A stretch of 64,000 nucleotides of DNA, taken from assembly GCA_934647305.1 (NCBI GenBank), contig CAKUFI010000001.1, forward strand, positions 171,727 through 235,726, in the 5' to 3' direction. Made by a program: the position numbers and the translations under genes. Below are positions 1 through 8,326 of the stretch, in pieces. The stretch's first letter is position 1. Each line of letters opens with the position of its first letter. The notes under the pieces are model-generated. The model was given only the letters and a program-made list of their open reading frames with translations, did no database searches and was not told where the DNA came from. The stretch comes from an uncultured Clostridia bacterium. Its GTDB lineage: Bacteria; Bacillota; Clostridia; Christensenellales; Aristaeellaceae.

Positions 1-982
1 TGTCGCCCTGCTCGATGGCGGGCACGATGTCCTGAGCACGCTTGTTCTCGTCATAGAAGTGCAGCGCGCGCAGGATCGCGCGGTCGCTGACCTTGTTTTT
101 GAGCTGCGGAATGGCGCGCTCCATGTCCTCGGGCGCGATTTCGCGCAGCACAGACGCGCCCAGCGCCGCGGCCACCTGCTTCATCTCGGCGGGAATCGCC
201 GCGTAGTCAGCCGTCAGGTTGCCGTGCTCGCCGCCGGCCGTCACGACCACCGGCACGTAGCCCGCCGCCGCGAAGTCCAGGTTCATCGCGGTCACGGCCG
301 CGTTCGCCTTGTCCTTGAAGTCGATGGCGACCAGGCCGCCCACCGAGCTGGCCATCTGATCCATCAGGCCGCAGGGCTTGCCGAAGAAGACGTTCTCCGC
401 GTACTGGGAGATCAGCGCGCGCAGCTTGGCGTCCACGACGAAGCCGTTGTACAGCGAGCCGAAAATCGCGCACAGCAGCACCTCGAACGCCGCCGAGGAG
501 CTCAGGCCCGAGCCCTTGAACACCGTGCTGGTCACGGCCGCGTCGAAGCCGCCGATCGTATAGCCCAGTTCCTTCATGCGCGCCGCCACGCCGCGAATCA
601 GCGCGTAGGTGGTCTCCTTTTCGCGCTCGACCGGCGTAAGGTCGGCGAGATCCACCACGAACGGGCGCGCGTAGCCCTCGGAGTAGAGCGTGACCACGCC
701 TGTGTCGTTGGGCGTGACCGCCGCCACGGTGTCCAGGTTGACCGCCGCCGCCACAACGCAGCCGTTGTTGTGATCGGTGTGGTTGCCGATAATCTCGGTG
801 CGGCCGGGCGCGCTGACGAAGCGCATGCCCTCGCGCGGGCCGAACTTTTCGATATGCTGCGCGGCCAGCTTTTCATAGCGCGCCTTCTGCGCCTCGACCG
901 CCTCCGCGCCGTACAGCACGCTCAGCGTCTCGTCCGCCGCGCCGGATTCCAGGAATTTCTTCGCGTCCAGGTTTTTGCTCAT
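1..982 (-). CDS. galK: Galactokinase family GHMP kinase, C-terminus cut by window edge
   Basis: Phosphorylates galactose at C1 with ATP in the Leloir pathway, if the family call holds. I translated it directly from the minus strand: 327 codons are present and the frame stays open to the window edge. The N-terminal third has the galactokinase signature GRTEIIGNHTDHNNG (usual form GRVNLIGEHTDY) near residue 55, and the GHMP ATP-binding motif GSGLSSSAA follows in the middle. Galactokinases are usually 390-430 residues, so about 70-100 residues are missing. The ATG at 982 follows a GGGAG-type SD. The asparagine in GNHTDH and the His for Tyr make the signature divergent, so the true sugar could differ from galactose. 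Confidence 0.82.
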   Translation of the reverse strand, partial: MSKNLDAKKFLESGAADETLSVLYGAEAVEAQKARYEKLAAQHIEKFGPREGMRFVSAPGRTEIIGNHTDHNNGCVVAAAVNLDTVAAVTPNDTGVVTLYSEGYARPFVVDLADLTPVEREKETTYALIRGVAARMKELGYTIGGFDAAVTSTVFKGSGLSSSAAFEVLLCAIFGSLYNGFVVDAKLRALISQYAENVFFGKPCGLMDQMASSVGGLVAIDFKDKANAAVTAMNLDFAAAGYVPVVVTAGGEHGNLTADYAAIPAEMKQVAAALGASVLREIAPEDMERAIPQLKNKVSDRAILRALHFYDENKRAQDIVPAIEQGD

Positions 983-1026
983 GTGTATTCGCTCCCGTCC
1001 CAAATTTGCCTGTTTATACGCTTCTT

Positions 1027-1055
1027 ATTGTAGCGCAAAAACGGCGGCTTGGCAA
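1027..1055 (-). promoter_or_regulatory. Sigma-A promoter of the galactokinase gene
   Basis: A -35 TTGCCA (1050-1055) and a -10 TACAAT (1027-1032) are separated by exactly 17 bp. The leader to the ATG at 982 is about 40 nt and no operator is obvious. Confidence 0.75.
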
Positions 1056-1072
1056 GGGGCGCAACGGTTGTT

Positions 1073-2581
1073 TTACGCGCCAAACTGCGTAAAAAAGCGG
1101 TCGATTTGCGTCTCGTTCAGGGTTTCTTCTTTTAAAAGCAGCTCGGTAAGTGCCTCGAGCATCTCCGCTCTCTCACCCAGGAGGGTCTGAACCCTGCCCA
1201 GCTGCGCCTCCAGCATTTCCCGGCAGCGCGCCGCCGCGTCCACGGAAGCGCCCGGGCAGGCCTTCTGCAGCGCCCGCAGGCTGACCGCTCGTTCGCCGCC
1301 CATGCCTAGGTCCATCACCATCGCGGCGCACAGCTCGGCCGCCCGCGTAAGGTCGTTCGAGGCCCCGCTGGTCGCGCCGTCCTCGCCGGAGAGCAGCAGC
1401 TCGGCCGCGCGTCCGGCCAGCAGCACCTGAATCTGGTCAAGCAACTGCTTTTCACTCAGCAGCGCTCGCTCGGCCGGAACGGTCAGGTTGTAGCCGCCCG
1501 CGCCCCGCTCGCTGGGCAGTATGCTCAGGCGCAGCAGGCGATGCGAGGGCTGGAGCAGGCGCGAGGCGACGGCGTGCCCGGCCTCGTGCAGGGCGATCTG
1601 CGCAAGCTCCTCGCGCCGGGCAGTGGGCCTGCGGTCGCTGCCGGCCACCTCGCGCAGGTAGGCGCAGTCCACGTCCTGCGGCTCGATCTTCTCGGCGCTG
1701 CGCCGGGCAGCGTGTATCGCGGCCTCATTGAGCAGGTTTTCAAGCGACGCGCCGCTGAACTGCACCGTCTGCGCGGCCAGGCTTTCCAGGTTCACCCGCT
1801 CGTCCATCGGCTTGCCCTTCGCGTGCAGGCGCAGGATTTCCAGGCGCGCCGGGCGGGAGGGGAGAGGCACCTCGATTTTTCGGTCGAACCGCCCGGGACG
1901 AGTGAGCGCCGGGTCGAGGGTGTCGATGCGGTTGGTGGCGGCGATCACCACGATATGCTCCGTGGGCGCAAAGCCGGACATTTCGCTCAGCAGCGCGTTG
2001 AGCGTCTGGTCGCGCTCGTCGCTGGACTGGTCGCCGCGGCACTTGCCCATCGCGTCGATCTCATCGATAAAGATCACGCATTTGCCCGCTTCTCTCGCCT
2101 TTTTGAACAGCTCGCGTACCCGGCTCGCGCCCACTCCGGCGTACATCTGCACGAAATCCGACCCGGCCATCGAGTAAAAGGGGACGTTTGCCTCGCCGGC
2201 CAGCGCGCGGGCCAGCAGCGTCTTGCCGGTGCCGGGCGGGCCATAGAGCAGCACGCCGCGCGGCAGGCGCGCACCCATCGCTTCGTATTTGTCCGGATTT
2301 TTCAGGAAATCGGCCAGCAGGCGCAGGCTATCAAGCGCCTCGTCGTTAGCGGCAACAGAACAGAATCTGGTCTGTTTTAGACCGACGTCGGTTTCTTTTA
2401 TCGTGACGTCCGACTTTTTGTCGAACGCGCGCGCCGGTACGCGGCGGCTCAGGCGGAAGAGCGCCGCAATCAGCAGCAGGACAAACGCCATTTTAAGCGT
2501 CGTCTCCCATCCGCAAAACGCGTACACGGCAATCAGCAGCGCCGCGGCCCCCGCGCCCATCGTCCAGACTTTTCGTTTCAA
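1073..2581 (-). CDS. FtsH-like membrane AAA+ zinc metalloprotease without extracytoplasmic domain
   Basis: ATP-dependent membrane protease of the FtsH family. Residues about 7-23 and 28-43 are two membrane segments joined by only four or five residues (around GWET). The AAA module follows, with Walker A GPPGTGKT at 114-121, Walker B FIDEID near 171-176 and the second region of homology TRPGRFDRKI. The M41 protease domain has HEAGH at 332-336 and a downstream SGASNDLTRA that should supply the third zinc ligand. At 502 residues it is about 100-150 shorter than typical FtsH, and the missing part is the extracytoplasmic domain between the two helices. I chose the TTG at 2581 because GGAGGG stands 7 nt before it; the in-frame ATG at 2608 lies inside the promoter -10 box and cannot be used. 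The main FtsH of the cell may lie elsewhere. Confidence 0.9.
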   Translation of the reverse strand: MKRKVWTMGAGAAALLIAVYAFCGWETTLKMAFVLLLIAALFRLSRRVPARAFDKKSDVTIKETDVGLKQTRFCSVAANDEALDSLRLLADFLKNPDKYEAMGARLPRGVLLYGPPGTGKTLLARALAGEANVPFYSMAGSDFVQMYAGVGASRVRELFKKAREAGKCVIFIDEIDAMGKCRGDQSSDERDQTLNALLSEMSGFAPTEHIVVIAATNRIDTLDPALTRPGRFDRKIEVPLPSRPARLEILRLHAKGKPMDERVNLESLAAQTVQFSGASLENLLNEAAIHAARRSAEKIEPQDVDCAYLREVAGSDRRPTARREELAQIALHEAGHAVASRLLQPSHRLLRLSILPSERGAGGYNLTVPAERALLSEKQLLDQIQVLLAGRAAELLLSGEDGATSGASNDLTRAAELCAAMVMDLGMGGERAVSLRALQKACPGASVDAAARCREMLEAQLGRVQTLLGERAEMLEALTELLLKEETLNETQIDRFFTQFGA

Positions 2582-2606
2582 CAGCCATCCCTCCGTTTCT
2601 ATGTGC

Positions 2607-2636
2607 ATTATAAATGATACGCATGCGCAAAGTAAA
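2607..2636 (-). promoter_or_regulatory. Sigma-A promoter of the FtsH-like gene
   Basis: The -10 is TATAAT (2607-2612) and the -35 is TTTACT (2631-2636), with an 18-bp spacer. The leader is very short (about 20 nt) and runs straight into GGAGGG and the TTG start at 2581. This placement excludes the upstream ATG. Confidence 0.7.
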
Positions 2637-2705
2637 CCTGTAAGTTCTGGAAGCGCGTTTAAGTGCCGCGCGTATGGGCATTCTGAGGAAAAGGAGGCGA
2701 AGCGG

Positions 2706-5108
2706 ATGAAGAAAAAAGCGGGCGTGATCGCGCTATTGTGCCTGGCGGCGCTGCTCGTCGGAGCGTTTTTTCTGTTGGACGTGCCTCACTGGCAAAGGCT
2801 GGACATATCCCGCCTGACCGAACTGCCCGAGGCGACCGTGCTTTACGACCGAAGCAGCGCGCCGCTCATGCGCCTGTACGCCTCCGAAAACCGCCGCAGC
2901 CTGACGGCGGACGAGATTCCCGAGCGGGTCAGGCAGGCCTTCGTCGCGATCGAGGACGCGCGCTTTTACAGTCATCACGGCGTGGACGTGAAGCGTATTT
3001 TCGGAGCGCTCAGGTACAATCTCACCTCAGGCTGGGCCAGTCAGGGCGCGAGCACCATCACGCAGCAGCTGATCAAGCTGACCCATCTGTCCGCCGAGAA
3101 GACGCTTTCGCGCAAGGCGCAGGAGGCGTATCTGGCGCTTTGCCTGGAAAGGAAGCTGGGAAAGGACGAGATCCTGACCGCCTACCTGAACGTGGTCTAC
3201 TTCGGCGGCGGGGCATACGGGATTGCCAGCGCGGCGGAAAACTACTTCGGAAAAACGCCCGGTGAACTGACGCTGGCAGAAAGCGCGCTGCTCGCGGGCG
3301 TGGTAAAGTCGCCGGTCAGCTACGCGCCGCGCGCGCATCCGGAAAACGCGCTCAGGCGGCGAAGCCTGGTGCTGGACGCAATGGTCAGGTGCGGCTTCGT
3401 GACGCAGGAAGAGGCGGACGCGGCGAAGAACGAGCCGCTGAGCCTGCGGGAGGATGTGAGTGAGGAAGGAACCTGGTACGGCGATGCGGTGCTCGAGGAG
3501 GCCGCGAAGGTGCTGGACGTGACGGCGGACGACATTTACACCGGCGGCTACGCGATCTATACCACGATCGACGCAGGGCGGCAGCAGGCGCTGGACGAAT
3601 TATTCTCGCAAGGCAAGAACTTCCCGCCCGACGCGGCCGACGGCACGGCCTGCGAGGCGGCGTTCGTAAGCGTAGAGAACTCGACCGGCGCGGTGCTCTG
3701 CCTTTCAGGCGGGCGGAAATACGAGGTGCAGCGAGGCCTGAACCGCGCGATACAGGCGCGCAGGCAGCCCGGTTCCACGCTCAAGCCGCTTTCCGTCTAC
3801 GCCGCGGCGATCGACCTGTACGGCTACACGCCGGTCAGTTTGCTCAGCGACGTGTCGCGCGAGTTCGAGCCCGGCTACACCCCCGGCAACGCGGGCGGGC
3901 AGGAGCACGGAACCGTGACGCTGCGGCAGGCGCTCGCACGGTCGATGAACCTGGCGACGCTCGACCTGGCGACGAAGACTAGCGTCGAATCGGCTTACCT
4001 GTACGCGAAAAAGCTGGGCGTGGCGCTCTCTGAAGGCGACCGCAACCTGGCGCTGGCGCTCGGGTGCCTGGAAAAGGGCGTGACGCCGCTTGAAGTGTGC
4101 GGGGCGTACTCGGCGCTGGCGGACGGCGGGCGATACAATAAACCCTACCTGGTCGAGCGGATCTGCGACGCGCAGAAGAACGAACTCTACCGGCACGAGG
4201 CGAAACCGGTCACGGTGCTCAAGGACACAACTGCCGCGCAGCTGGTGAGCATGCTTGAGACCGCCGCACAGAGCGGCACAGCAAAGGCGCTGGGGGCAAG
4301 CGGACTGACCGTGGCCGGGAAGACCGGCACCGTGTCGCGCGAAAAAGGCGGCAACCAGGATATCTGGACGGTCGCAATCACGCCGGGAGAGACGAGCGCG
4401 GTGTGGATGGGCTTTGACCGGACGGACGATGCGCATCACCTGGCCGAGGGTACGGTGGGCGGCGGGTATCCGGCGCGTCTGGCGGCGAGCTACCTGAAGG
4501 AAACGGCCGATGGAAACGGCGGAGCCTTTCAGGTGCCCGGGAGCCTTGCCGAGGTGAACCTGGACGCGGCGGCGCTGCAGGACGAGGGCAAGGTGCTGCT
4601 GGCCGCGCCCGAAACGCCCGAGAGCCAGGTGCTGCGCGAGCTGCTGCCCCTCTCGCAGGTTCCCACGGCCGTCTCCGACCTGTGGCGCGAGGCGCAGACG
4701 CCGGACACGCTGGGCCTGACAGAGCAGGAGGACGGCAGCGCGCTTTTATCACTTGTTTCGCTGGACAGACACGTGGAATACCGCCTGATGCGCCGGCGCG
4801 AAGGGAAAGCAGCCGTGCAGATCGCCGCGCTGCGCGGTGAAAGAGGGGCCTACCTGACCTATCGCGAGGAGGCAGGCGAAGGCGGCGCTTCCAATATATA
4901 CTGGGTAATTCCAGTCAACGTCGTGCGGGAAAAATACGGCGCGGAGGGCGCGCAGGGGGAGCCGACAGGTGAGATCGTCTGGGCGGGAAGAGGCGGCCTG
5001 CTGCGGCGCATACTGCCTGAAAAGACCGGCGCGCCGCAGGACACGCCCGCTCCGGACGGCGAGCGCTCGCTCTTTGCTGAGCCGGAAAGCACAAAAGAAC
5101 CGCCCTGA
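2706..5108 (+). CDS. Class A penicillin-binding protein (GT51 glycosyltransferase plus transpeptidase)
   Basis: Bifunctional peptidoglycan synthase acting outside the cytoplasmic membrane. A single N-terminal membrane anchor covers residues about 5-24. The GT51 domain shows EDARFYSHHG near 83-92 with the catalytic Glu, QGASTITQQ near 113-121, and a run around ERKLGKDEI with FGGGAYGI. The transpeptidase domain has the three penicillin-binding motifs: STLK with Ser357 and Lys360, SMN with Ser413, and KTG with Lys539. The last 200 residues form a C-terminal extension I do not recognise. The protein is 800 residues, normal for PBP1-type enzymes. The ATG at 2706 follows AAGGAGG at good spacing; the frame is open far upstream but only by chance. 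It is a single gene, divergent from the FtsH-like gene. Confidence 0.93.
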   Translation: MKKKAGVIALLCLAALLVGAFFLLDVPHWQRLDISRLTELPEATVLYDRSSAPLMRLYASENRRSLTADEIPERVRQAFVAIEDARFYSHHGVDVKRIFGALRYNLTSGWASQGASTITQQLIKLTHLSAEKTLSRKAQEAYLALCLERKLGKDEILTAYLNVVYFGGGAYGIASAAENYFGKTPGELTLAESALLAGVVKSPVSYAPRAHPENALRRRSLVLDAMVRCGFVTQEEADAAKNEPLSLREDVSEEGTWYGDAVLEEAAKVLDVTADDIYTGGYAIYTTIDAGRQQALDELFSQGKNFPPDAADGTACEAAFVSVENSTGAVLCLSGGRKYEVQRGLNRAIQARRQPGSTLKPLSVYAAAIDLYGYTPVSLLSDVSREFEPGYTPGNAGGQEHGTVTLRQALARSMNLATLDLATKTSVESAYLYAKKLGVALSEGDRNLALALGCLEKGVTPLEVCGAYSALADGGRYNKPYLVERICDAQKNELYRHEAKPVTVLKDTTAAQLVSMLETAAQSGTAKALGASGLTVAGKTGTVSREKGGNQDIWTVAITPGETSAVWMGFDRTDDAHHLAEGTVGGGYPARLAASYLKETADGNGGAFQVPGSLAEVNLDAAALQDEGKVLLAAPETPESQVLRELLPLSQVPTAVSDLWREAQTPDTLGLTEQEDGSALLSLVSLDRHVEYRLMRRREGKAAVQIAALRGERGAYLTYREEAGEGGASNIYWVIPVNVVREKYGAEGAQGEPTGEIVWAGRGGLLRRILPEKTGAPQDTPAPDGERSLFAEPESTKEPP

Positions 5109-5128
5109 GCCAGTTGCTCAAAGGCGGT
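5085..5128 (-). terminator. Intrinsic terminator of thiT (hairpin shared with the PBP 3' end)
   Basis: ACCGCC and GAGC (5099-5110) pair with GCTC and GGCGGT (5116-5128). Read on the minus strand the hairpin is followed by TTCTTTT, which fits termination of thiT. On the plus strand there is no T tract, so termination of the PBP gene here is less certain. Confidence 0.6.
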
Positions 5129-5160
5129 CCGAGAAGAGGGAGGAGGGCGAATTCAGGGCC

Positions 5161-5706
5161 TTACTTCGCGGCGGTAATGTAGCGGCGAAGCGGCTTGTAC
5201 AGAAGCGCCATGATGACCAGGCACAGCGCCAGGTCAATGACCATAAAGCTGCCGTTGTAAACGGCGGAATAGATGTAGGGATTGGTGAAGGTGGCGTTGA
5301 ACAGCGTTGTCGGCTCGTAGATGCGGTAGATCGTCACGCCGCTGATGAAGTGGATGAGGAAGCGGCAGACTGAGGCGACGGTCATGCCGACGAACACGCC
5401 GCCCTTCATCCTGCGGAAGAAGCAGGCCACGCCCAGCACGCCGTAGGCAAGGATGTAGTCCAGCAGCATGGAGGTCGGACCCCAGGCATACGCACCGTCG
5501 AAAATCAGCTGCAGCAGGCCAAAGGCGAAGGAGGCAAGGAAGCTTTCCTTCCAGCCCCAGCGGGCGCAGTAGAGGAAGATCGGCAGCATGCCGATGCACA
5601 CGCTGCCGCCCTGCGGCAGTTCAAGCAGCTTCACATAGCTCAGTGCGGTGGCAAGCGCCACCATCAGCGCGCCCTCCGTGAGGGCCCTGGTCTTGGTTCG
5701 GGTCAT
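5161..5706 (-). CDS. thiT: Thiamine transporter ThiT (ECF S component)
   Basis: Substrate-binding membrane subunit for thiamine uptake, which works with a shared ECF energising module not seen in this window. The 181-residue protein is almost entirely hydrophobic, with about six membrane segments. Family features include an early ALSYVKLLELPQGG-like stretch and FGLLQLIFDGAYAWGP, and a conserved basic C-terminal end. The ATG at 5706 is chosen because a TPP riboswitch ends about 100 nt upstream on the same strand, so the longer open frame to 5862 would run through the RNA element. The SD is weak (GCGGGG). Thiamine pyrophosphate should shut the gene off through the riboswitch. Confidence 0.9.
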   Translation of the reverse strand: MTRTKTRALTEGALMVALATALSYVKLLELPQGGSVCIGMLPIFLYCARWGWKESFLASFAFGLLQLIFDGAYAWGPTSMLLDYILAYGVLGVACFFRRMKGGVFVGMTVASVCRFLIHFISGVTIYRIYEPTTLFNATFTNPYIYSAVYNGSFMVIDLALCLVIMALLYKPLRRYITAAK

Positions 5707-5807
5707 TTTTTGATACCCCGCTTTCCGAAAAATCAATCCCCGCGGTTTTCGCACGAAAAATGCCGCATCGCGGCGAGCGCAATGCGACACGGTTTCTATA
5801 CCTTGAC

Positions 5808-5904
5808 CTCGCATTCCTACGCCGGCATTACCCGGATCAGGTTTGAGGGACCGGGACGACATTACGTCCGCATCTCAGCCGGCATGCGCCAGCGCCCCTT
5901 GGAA
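5808..5904 (-). promoter_or_regulatory. TPP riboswitch (THI element) controlling thiT
   Basis: On the minus strand the conserved THI-box blocks are all present in order: AAGGGGCGC at the 5' end, GGCTGAGATG in the thiamine-sensing part, then CAAACCTGATCC, GGTAATGCC and GGCGTAGGAA at the 3' end. These are near-consensus. The element lies between the thiT promoter and the thiT start. The region between it and the ATG (5707-5807) presumably holds the expression platform, but I could not settle whether it works by termination or by SD masking. Confidence 0.95.
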
Positions 5905-5915
5905 TTGTCAAGTCA

Positions 5916-5944
5916 ATTATAGCCGCGAGAAAGCACGCCGTCAA
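5916..5944 (-). promoter_or_regulatory. Sigma-A promoter of the TPP riboswitch-thiT transcript
   Basis: A -35 TTGACG (5939-5944) and a perfect -10 TATAAT (5916-5921) are 17 bp apart. The predicted start is just ahead of the THI element. Confidence 0.85.
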
Positions 5945-5957
5945 GTTATTTTTTCGC

Positions 5958-5986
5958 TTGCCTTCGACCGGCTGATGAGGTATAAT
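5958..5986 (+). promoter_or_regulatory. Sigma-A promoter of thiN
   Basis: A -35 TTGCCT (5958-5963) and a -10 TATAAT (5981-5986) have a 17-bp spacer. It is back to back with the thiT promoter and has no riboswitch of its own. Confidence 0.75.
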
Positions 5987-6016
5987 GTCGGAGAAACACA
6001 GGCGGGAGGAAAACGG

Positions 6017-6676
6017 ATGAAACGCTGCTTTGTTTACGCCGCGGGCGCATTTTATGGACTGCGCGCGCGCCCGGAAAAGGGCGACCTGCAGATCGCCGCG
6101 GATGCGGGCTATCTTCTGTGCAGGCGCGAGGGGCTCAGACCGGATCTCGTGATCGGGGACTTCGATTCCATGCCGGAGCCGGAGGATGCAGAGGACTGCG
6201 TGCGCGTGCCGGTCGAAAAGGACGACACCGACAGCATGCTCGCACTGCGCGAGGGACTCAGGCGCGGCTGCGCGGAGTTTCACCTTTACGGCGCGACCGG
6301 CGGCAGGCGGCTTGACCACACGCTGGCCAACCTGCAGGCCCTGGCCTTCCTGTGCAGGCATGGCGCGCGGGGGTATCTCTATGACCGAGGCTTCATCTAT
6401 ACAGTCATCGAAAATGAGACGCTGACGCTCCGGCGCGAGGTCGAGTGGGGCCTGGTGTCGCTGTTCGCCATGAGCGGGCGCGCCGAGCACGTCACATTAA
6501 CCGGCCTTCAGTACCCGCTCGTCGACGGAACGCTTGAAAGCGACTTCCCGCTGGGCGTAAGCAATCACTTCGTCGCGCCCGAGGCGAGCATAACGGCCGG
6601 GAAGGGGCTGCTGCTCGTGGGCTGGGAGGTTCCTCCGCTCGAAGCGGCCGGCGCAGAGCCGTCCACGATTCTTTGA
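6017..6676 (+). CDS. thiN: Thiamine diphosphokinase
   Basis: Converts thiamine to thiamine pyrophosphate in the cytoplasm, the salvage step after ThiT uptake. The 219-residue length is normal for the family. Visible motifs are DLVIGDFDSM near residues 45-54, the acidic VEKDDTDSMLAL, and GATGGRRLDHTLANLQAL, which together form the catalytic and nucleotide-binding site. The C-terminal half has the expected substrate-binding beta domain with SNHF near the end. The ATG at 6017 follows GGGAGGA. The gene is divergent from thiT and completes a two-gene thiamine salvage locus. Confidence 0.93.
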   Translation: MKRCFVYAAGAFYGLRARPEKGDLQIAADAGYLLCRREGLRPDLVIGDFDSMPEPEDAEDCVRVPVEKDDTDSMLALREGLRRGCAEFHLYGATGGRRLDHTLANLQALAFLCRHGARGYLYDRGFIYTVIENETLTLRREVEWGLVSLFAMSGRAEHVTLTGLQYPLVDGTLESDFPLGVSNHFVAPEASITAGKGLLLVGWEVPPLEAAGAEPSTIL

Positions 6677-7102
6677 CAGGGGATGTTGCGGCGAGAGAGA
6701 CGACGCAAACTGTTAAAAGTGACGAAAATAAGCCGGAATCGGCTCGCGACGGACGGCGTTTTCTTTTAAAAAGCCCGGAAAAGCGAGGCGGGCGCGCTTT
6801 CCTTTGAGGGAATAAGAAGCGATGCGCTGTGCAAAAGGCATAACCAGGACAAAATTGACAGCAATCTTTTAGATACTATTCACAGATACACTAACTCTGG
6901 CCCGCAAACCGAAGCGAGGGCGTGTGCCCAGTTTCCTGGACTTTGGGCGAATGGCGCAAAGAAACGCACTTCGATTCAGTGAAGTTCGCCACTGGATTTT
7001 TGGGGTTCAAACAGATATAATAAACGTACAGCATGGAACACACAATGTGTTGTGCAAACGAATCGCGTTTGTTCATCAATATTTTGAGGAGGGTTCAATC
7101 TT
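6677..7102 (+). other. 426-bp noncoding region with several hairpins upstream of the ABC ATPase
   Basis: No credible gene lies here. A hairpin near 6732-6757 followed by TTTTCTTTT, and a second GGAAAAGCG/CGCTTTCC stem (6777-6802) followed by TTT, could terminate thiN. From 6897 to 6995 at least three small stems follow one another: GCCCGC/GCG-GGGC, GCCCA/TGGGC enclosing CCAG-TTTC-CTGG, and GGCGAA/TTCGCC enclosing ACTTC/GAAGT. That density suggests a structured RNA, but I recognise no known family. Confidence 0.35.
6999..7071 (+). promoter_or_regulatory. Promoter and two inverted repeats before the ABC ATPase
   Basis: A perfect -10 TATAAT sits at 7016-7021; the best -35 is a weak TGGATT 17 bp upstream. 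Between the expected start and the SD lie two perfect 6-bp inverted repeats: AACACA/TGTGTT (7037-7051, 3-nt spacer) and CAAACG/CGTTTG (7055-7071, 5-nt spacer). They could be operator halves or leader hairpins. Confidence 0.45.
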
Positions 7103-8224
7103 ATGGCAAGCTTGTCTATGCAGCACATCTACAAAATCTACACCGGCGGCGTGACGGCCGTCAGCGACTTCACCCTGGACATCGAGGATAAGGAGTTTAT
7201 CGTTCTGGTCGGTCCTTCCGGCTGCGGTAAGTCCACCACCCTGCGCATGGTCGCTGGCCTTGAAGAGATTTCCGAGGGCGAACTGTACATCGGCGACAAG
7301 CTGGTCAACGACGTCGCTCCCAAGGATCGCGACATCGCCATGGTTTTCCAGAACTACGCCCTGTATCCCCACATGACCGTGTACGATAACATGGCTTTCG
7401 GCCTGAAGCTGCGCAAGACCCCCAAGGCGGAAATCGAGCGCCGCGTCCGTGAAGCCGCGAAGATCCTGGACATTGAACACCTCCTCAACCGTAAGCCCAA
7501 GGCCCTGTCCGGCGGCCAGCGTCAGCGTGTTGCTCTGGGACGCGCCATCGTCCGTGAGCCCAAGGTCTTCCTGATGGACGAGCCTCTGTCCAACCTGGAC
7601 GCCAAGCTGCGCGTTCAGATGAGAACTGAGATCACCAAGCTGCATCAGCGCCTGCAGACCACCTTCATCTACGTTACCCACGACCAGACCGAGGCCATGA
7701 CCATGGGCTCCCGCATCGTCGTGATGAAGGACGGCTTCATCCAGCAGGTCGATACTCCTCAGAACCTGTACGATTATCCGACCAACCGCTTCGTGGCCGG
7801 CTTCATCGGCAGCCCTGCCATGAACATCTTCAACGCCAAGCTCGAGAAGCGCGGCGACGGCGTGTACGCCACCTTCGGCAACAACGCCATCAAGGTGCCC
7901 ACCGGCAAGCTGCAGAAGTTCGTCTCCGATTCCTACATCGGCAAGGAAGTCTACATGGGCATCCGTCCCGAGAACATCCACGACGAAGAGGCCTTCATCA
8001 AGAACTCTCCCGACAGCCTGATCGACGTCGACGTCGAGGTTACCGAGCTGATGGGCTCTGAGACTTACCTGTACCTGAAGACCACCGGCAAGGATGAGAA
8101 CATCATCGCCCGCGTTGATCCTCGCTCCACTTCCCGTGCCGGCGACAAGATCAAGGTTGCGCTGGACGTCAACCATCTGCACTTCTTCGACAAGGACACC
8201 GAGAACACTATTCTCGAGCGCTAA
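7103..8224 (+). CDS. Sugar ABC transporter ATPase, MalK/UgpC/MsmX type
   Basis: Cytoplasmic ATPase that energises CUT1-type carbohydrate importers. At 373 residues it has Walker [10 protein letters not shown] near 38-46, Q-loop in [14 protein letters not shown], signature [14 protein letters not shown], Walker [12 protein letters not shown] and the switch His in YVTHDQTEA. The C-terminal 130 residues form the regulatory OB-like domain of MalK homologues. No permease or binding protein is adjacent. In B. subtilis the lone ATPase MsmX serves several importers, and the two importers at 51-54.6 and 59-62.7 kb lack an ATPase, so this gene is the natural candidate. The codon choice is more restricted than in its neighbours, as in strongly expressed genes. 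The SD is GAGGAGG. Confidence 0.93.
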   Translation: MASLSMQHIYKIYTGGVTAVSDFTLDIEDKEFIVLVGPSGCGKSTTLRMVAGLEEISEGELYIGDKLVNDVAPKDRDIAMVFQNYALYPHMTVYDNMAFGLKLRKTPKAEIERRVREAAKILDIEHLLNRKPKALSGGQRQRVALGRAIVREPKVFLMDEPLSNLDAKLRVQMRTEITKLHQRLQTTFIYVTHDQTEAMTMGSRIVVMKDGFIQQVDTPQNLYDYPTNRFVAGFIGSPAMNIFNAKLEKRGDGVYATFGNNAIKVPTGKLQKFVSDSYIGKEVYMGIRPENIHDEEAFIKNSPDSLIDVDVEVTELMGSETYLYLKTTGKDENIIARVDPRSTSRAGDKIKVALDVNHLHFFDKDTENTILER

Positions 8225-8276
8225 GCGAAGTCTGGAGAGAGAGCACATAACTCTTAACGTTATCGCTTAATTAAAT

Positions 8277-8326
8277 CCGCCATGAGCGCAGAAAGTTTTC
8301 TTGCTTTTTCGCTCATGGCGGTTATA
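8277..8326 (+). terminator. Intrinsic terminator after the ABC ATPase
   Basis: Perfect 12-bp arms CCGCCATGAGCG (8277-8288) and CGCTCATGGCGG (8310-8321) enclose a T-rich 21-nt loop. The following TTATAATTAT is only partly a T tract, so efficiency may be moderate. Confidence 0.65.

Noticed and set aside
16..982. The plus-strand frames over the first kilobase
   Set aside because: The minus strand encodes a galactokinase with two intact motifs and its own promoter; the plus frames are its shadows.
6855..6882. TTGACA at 6855 as a promoter for a small RNA
   Set aside because: The best -10 at 16-17 bp is TATTCA or ATTCAC, too weak to support a separate transcript without other data.
7016..7102. 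Possible catabolite-repression (cre) sites here and at the promoters near 54600 and 59050
   Set aside because: None of the candidate sequences keeps the central CG with correctly spaced TG and CA ends of the cre consensus.
6891..7154. Small frames on both strands upstream of the sugar ATPase
   Set aside because: No SD, and they span the promoter and inverted repeats; noncoding control sequence explains the region better.
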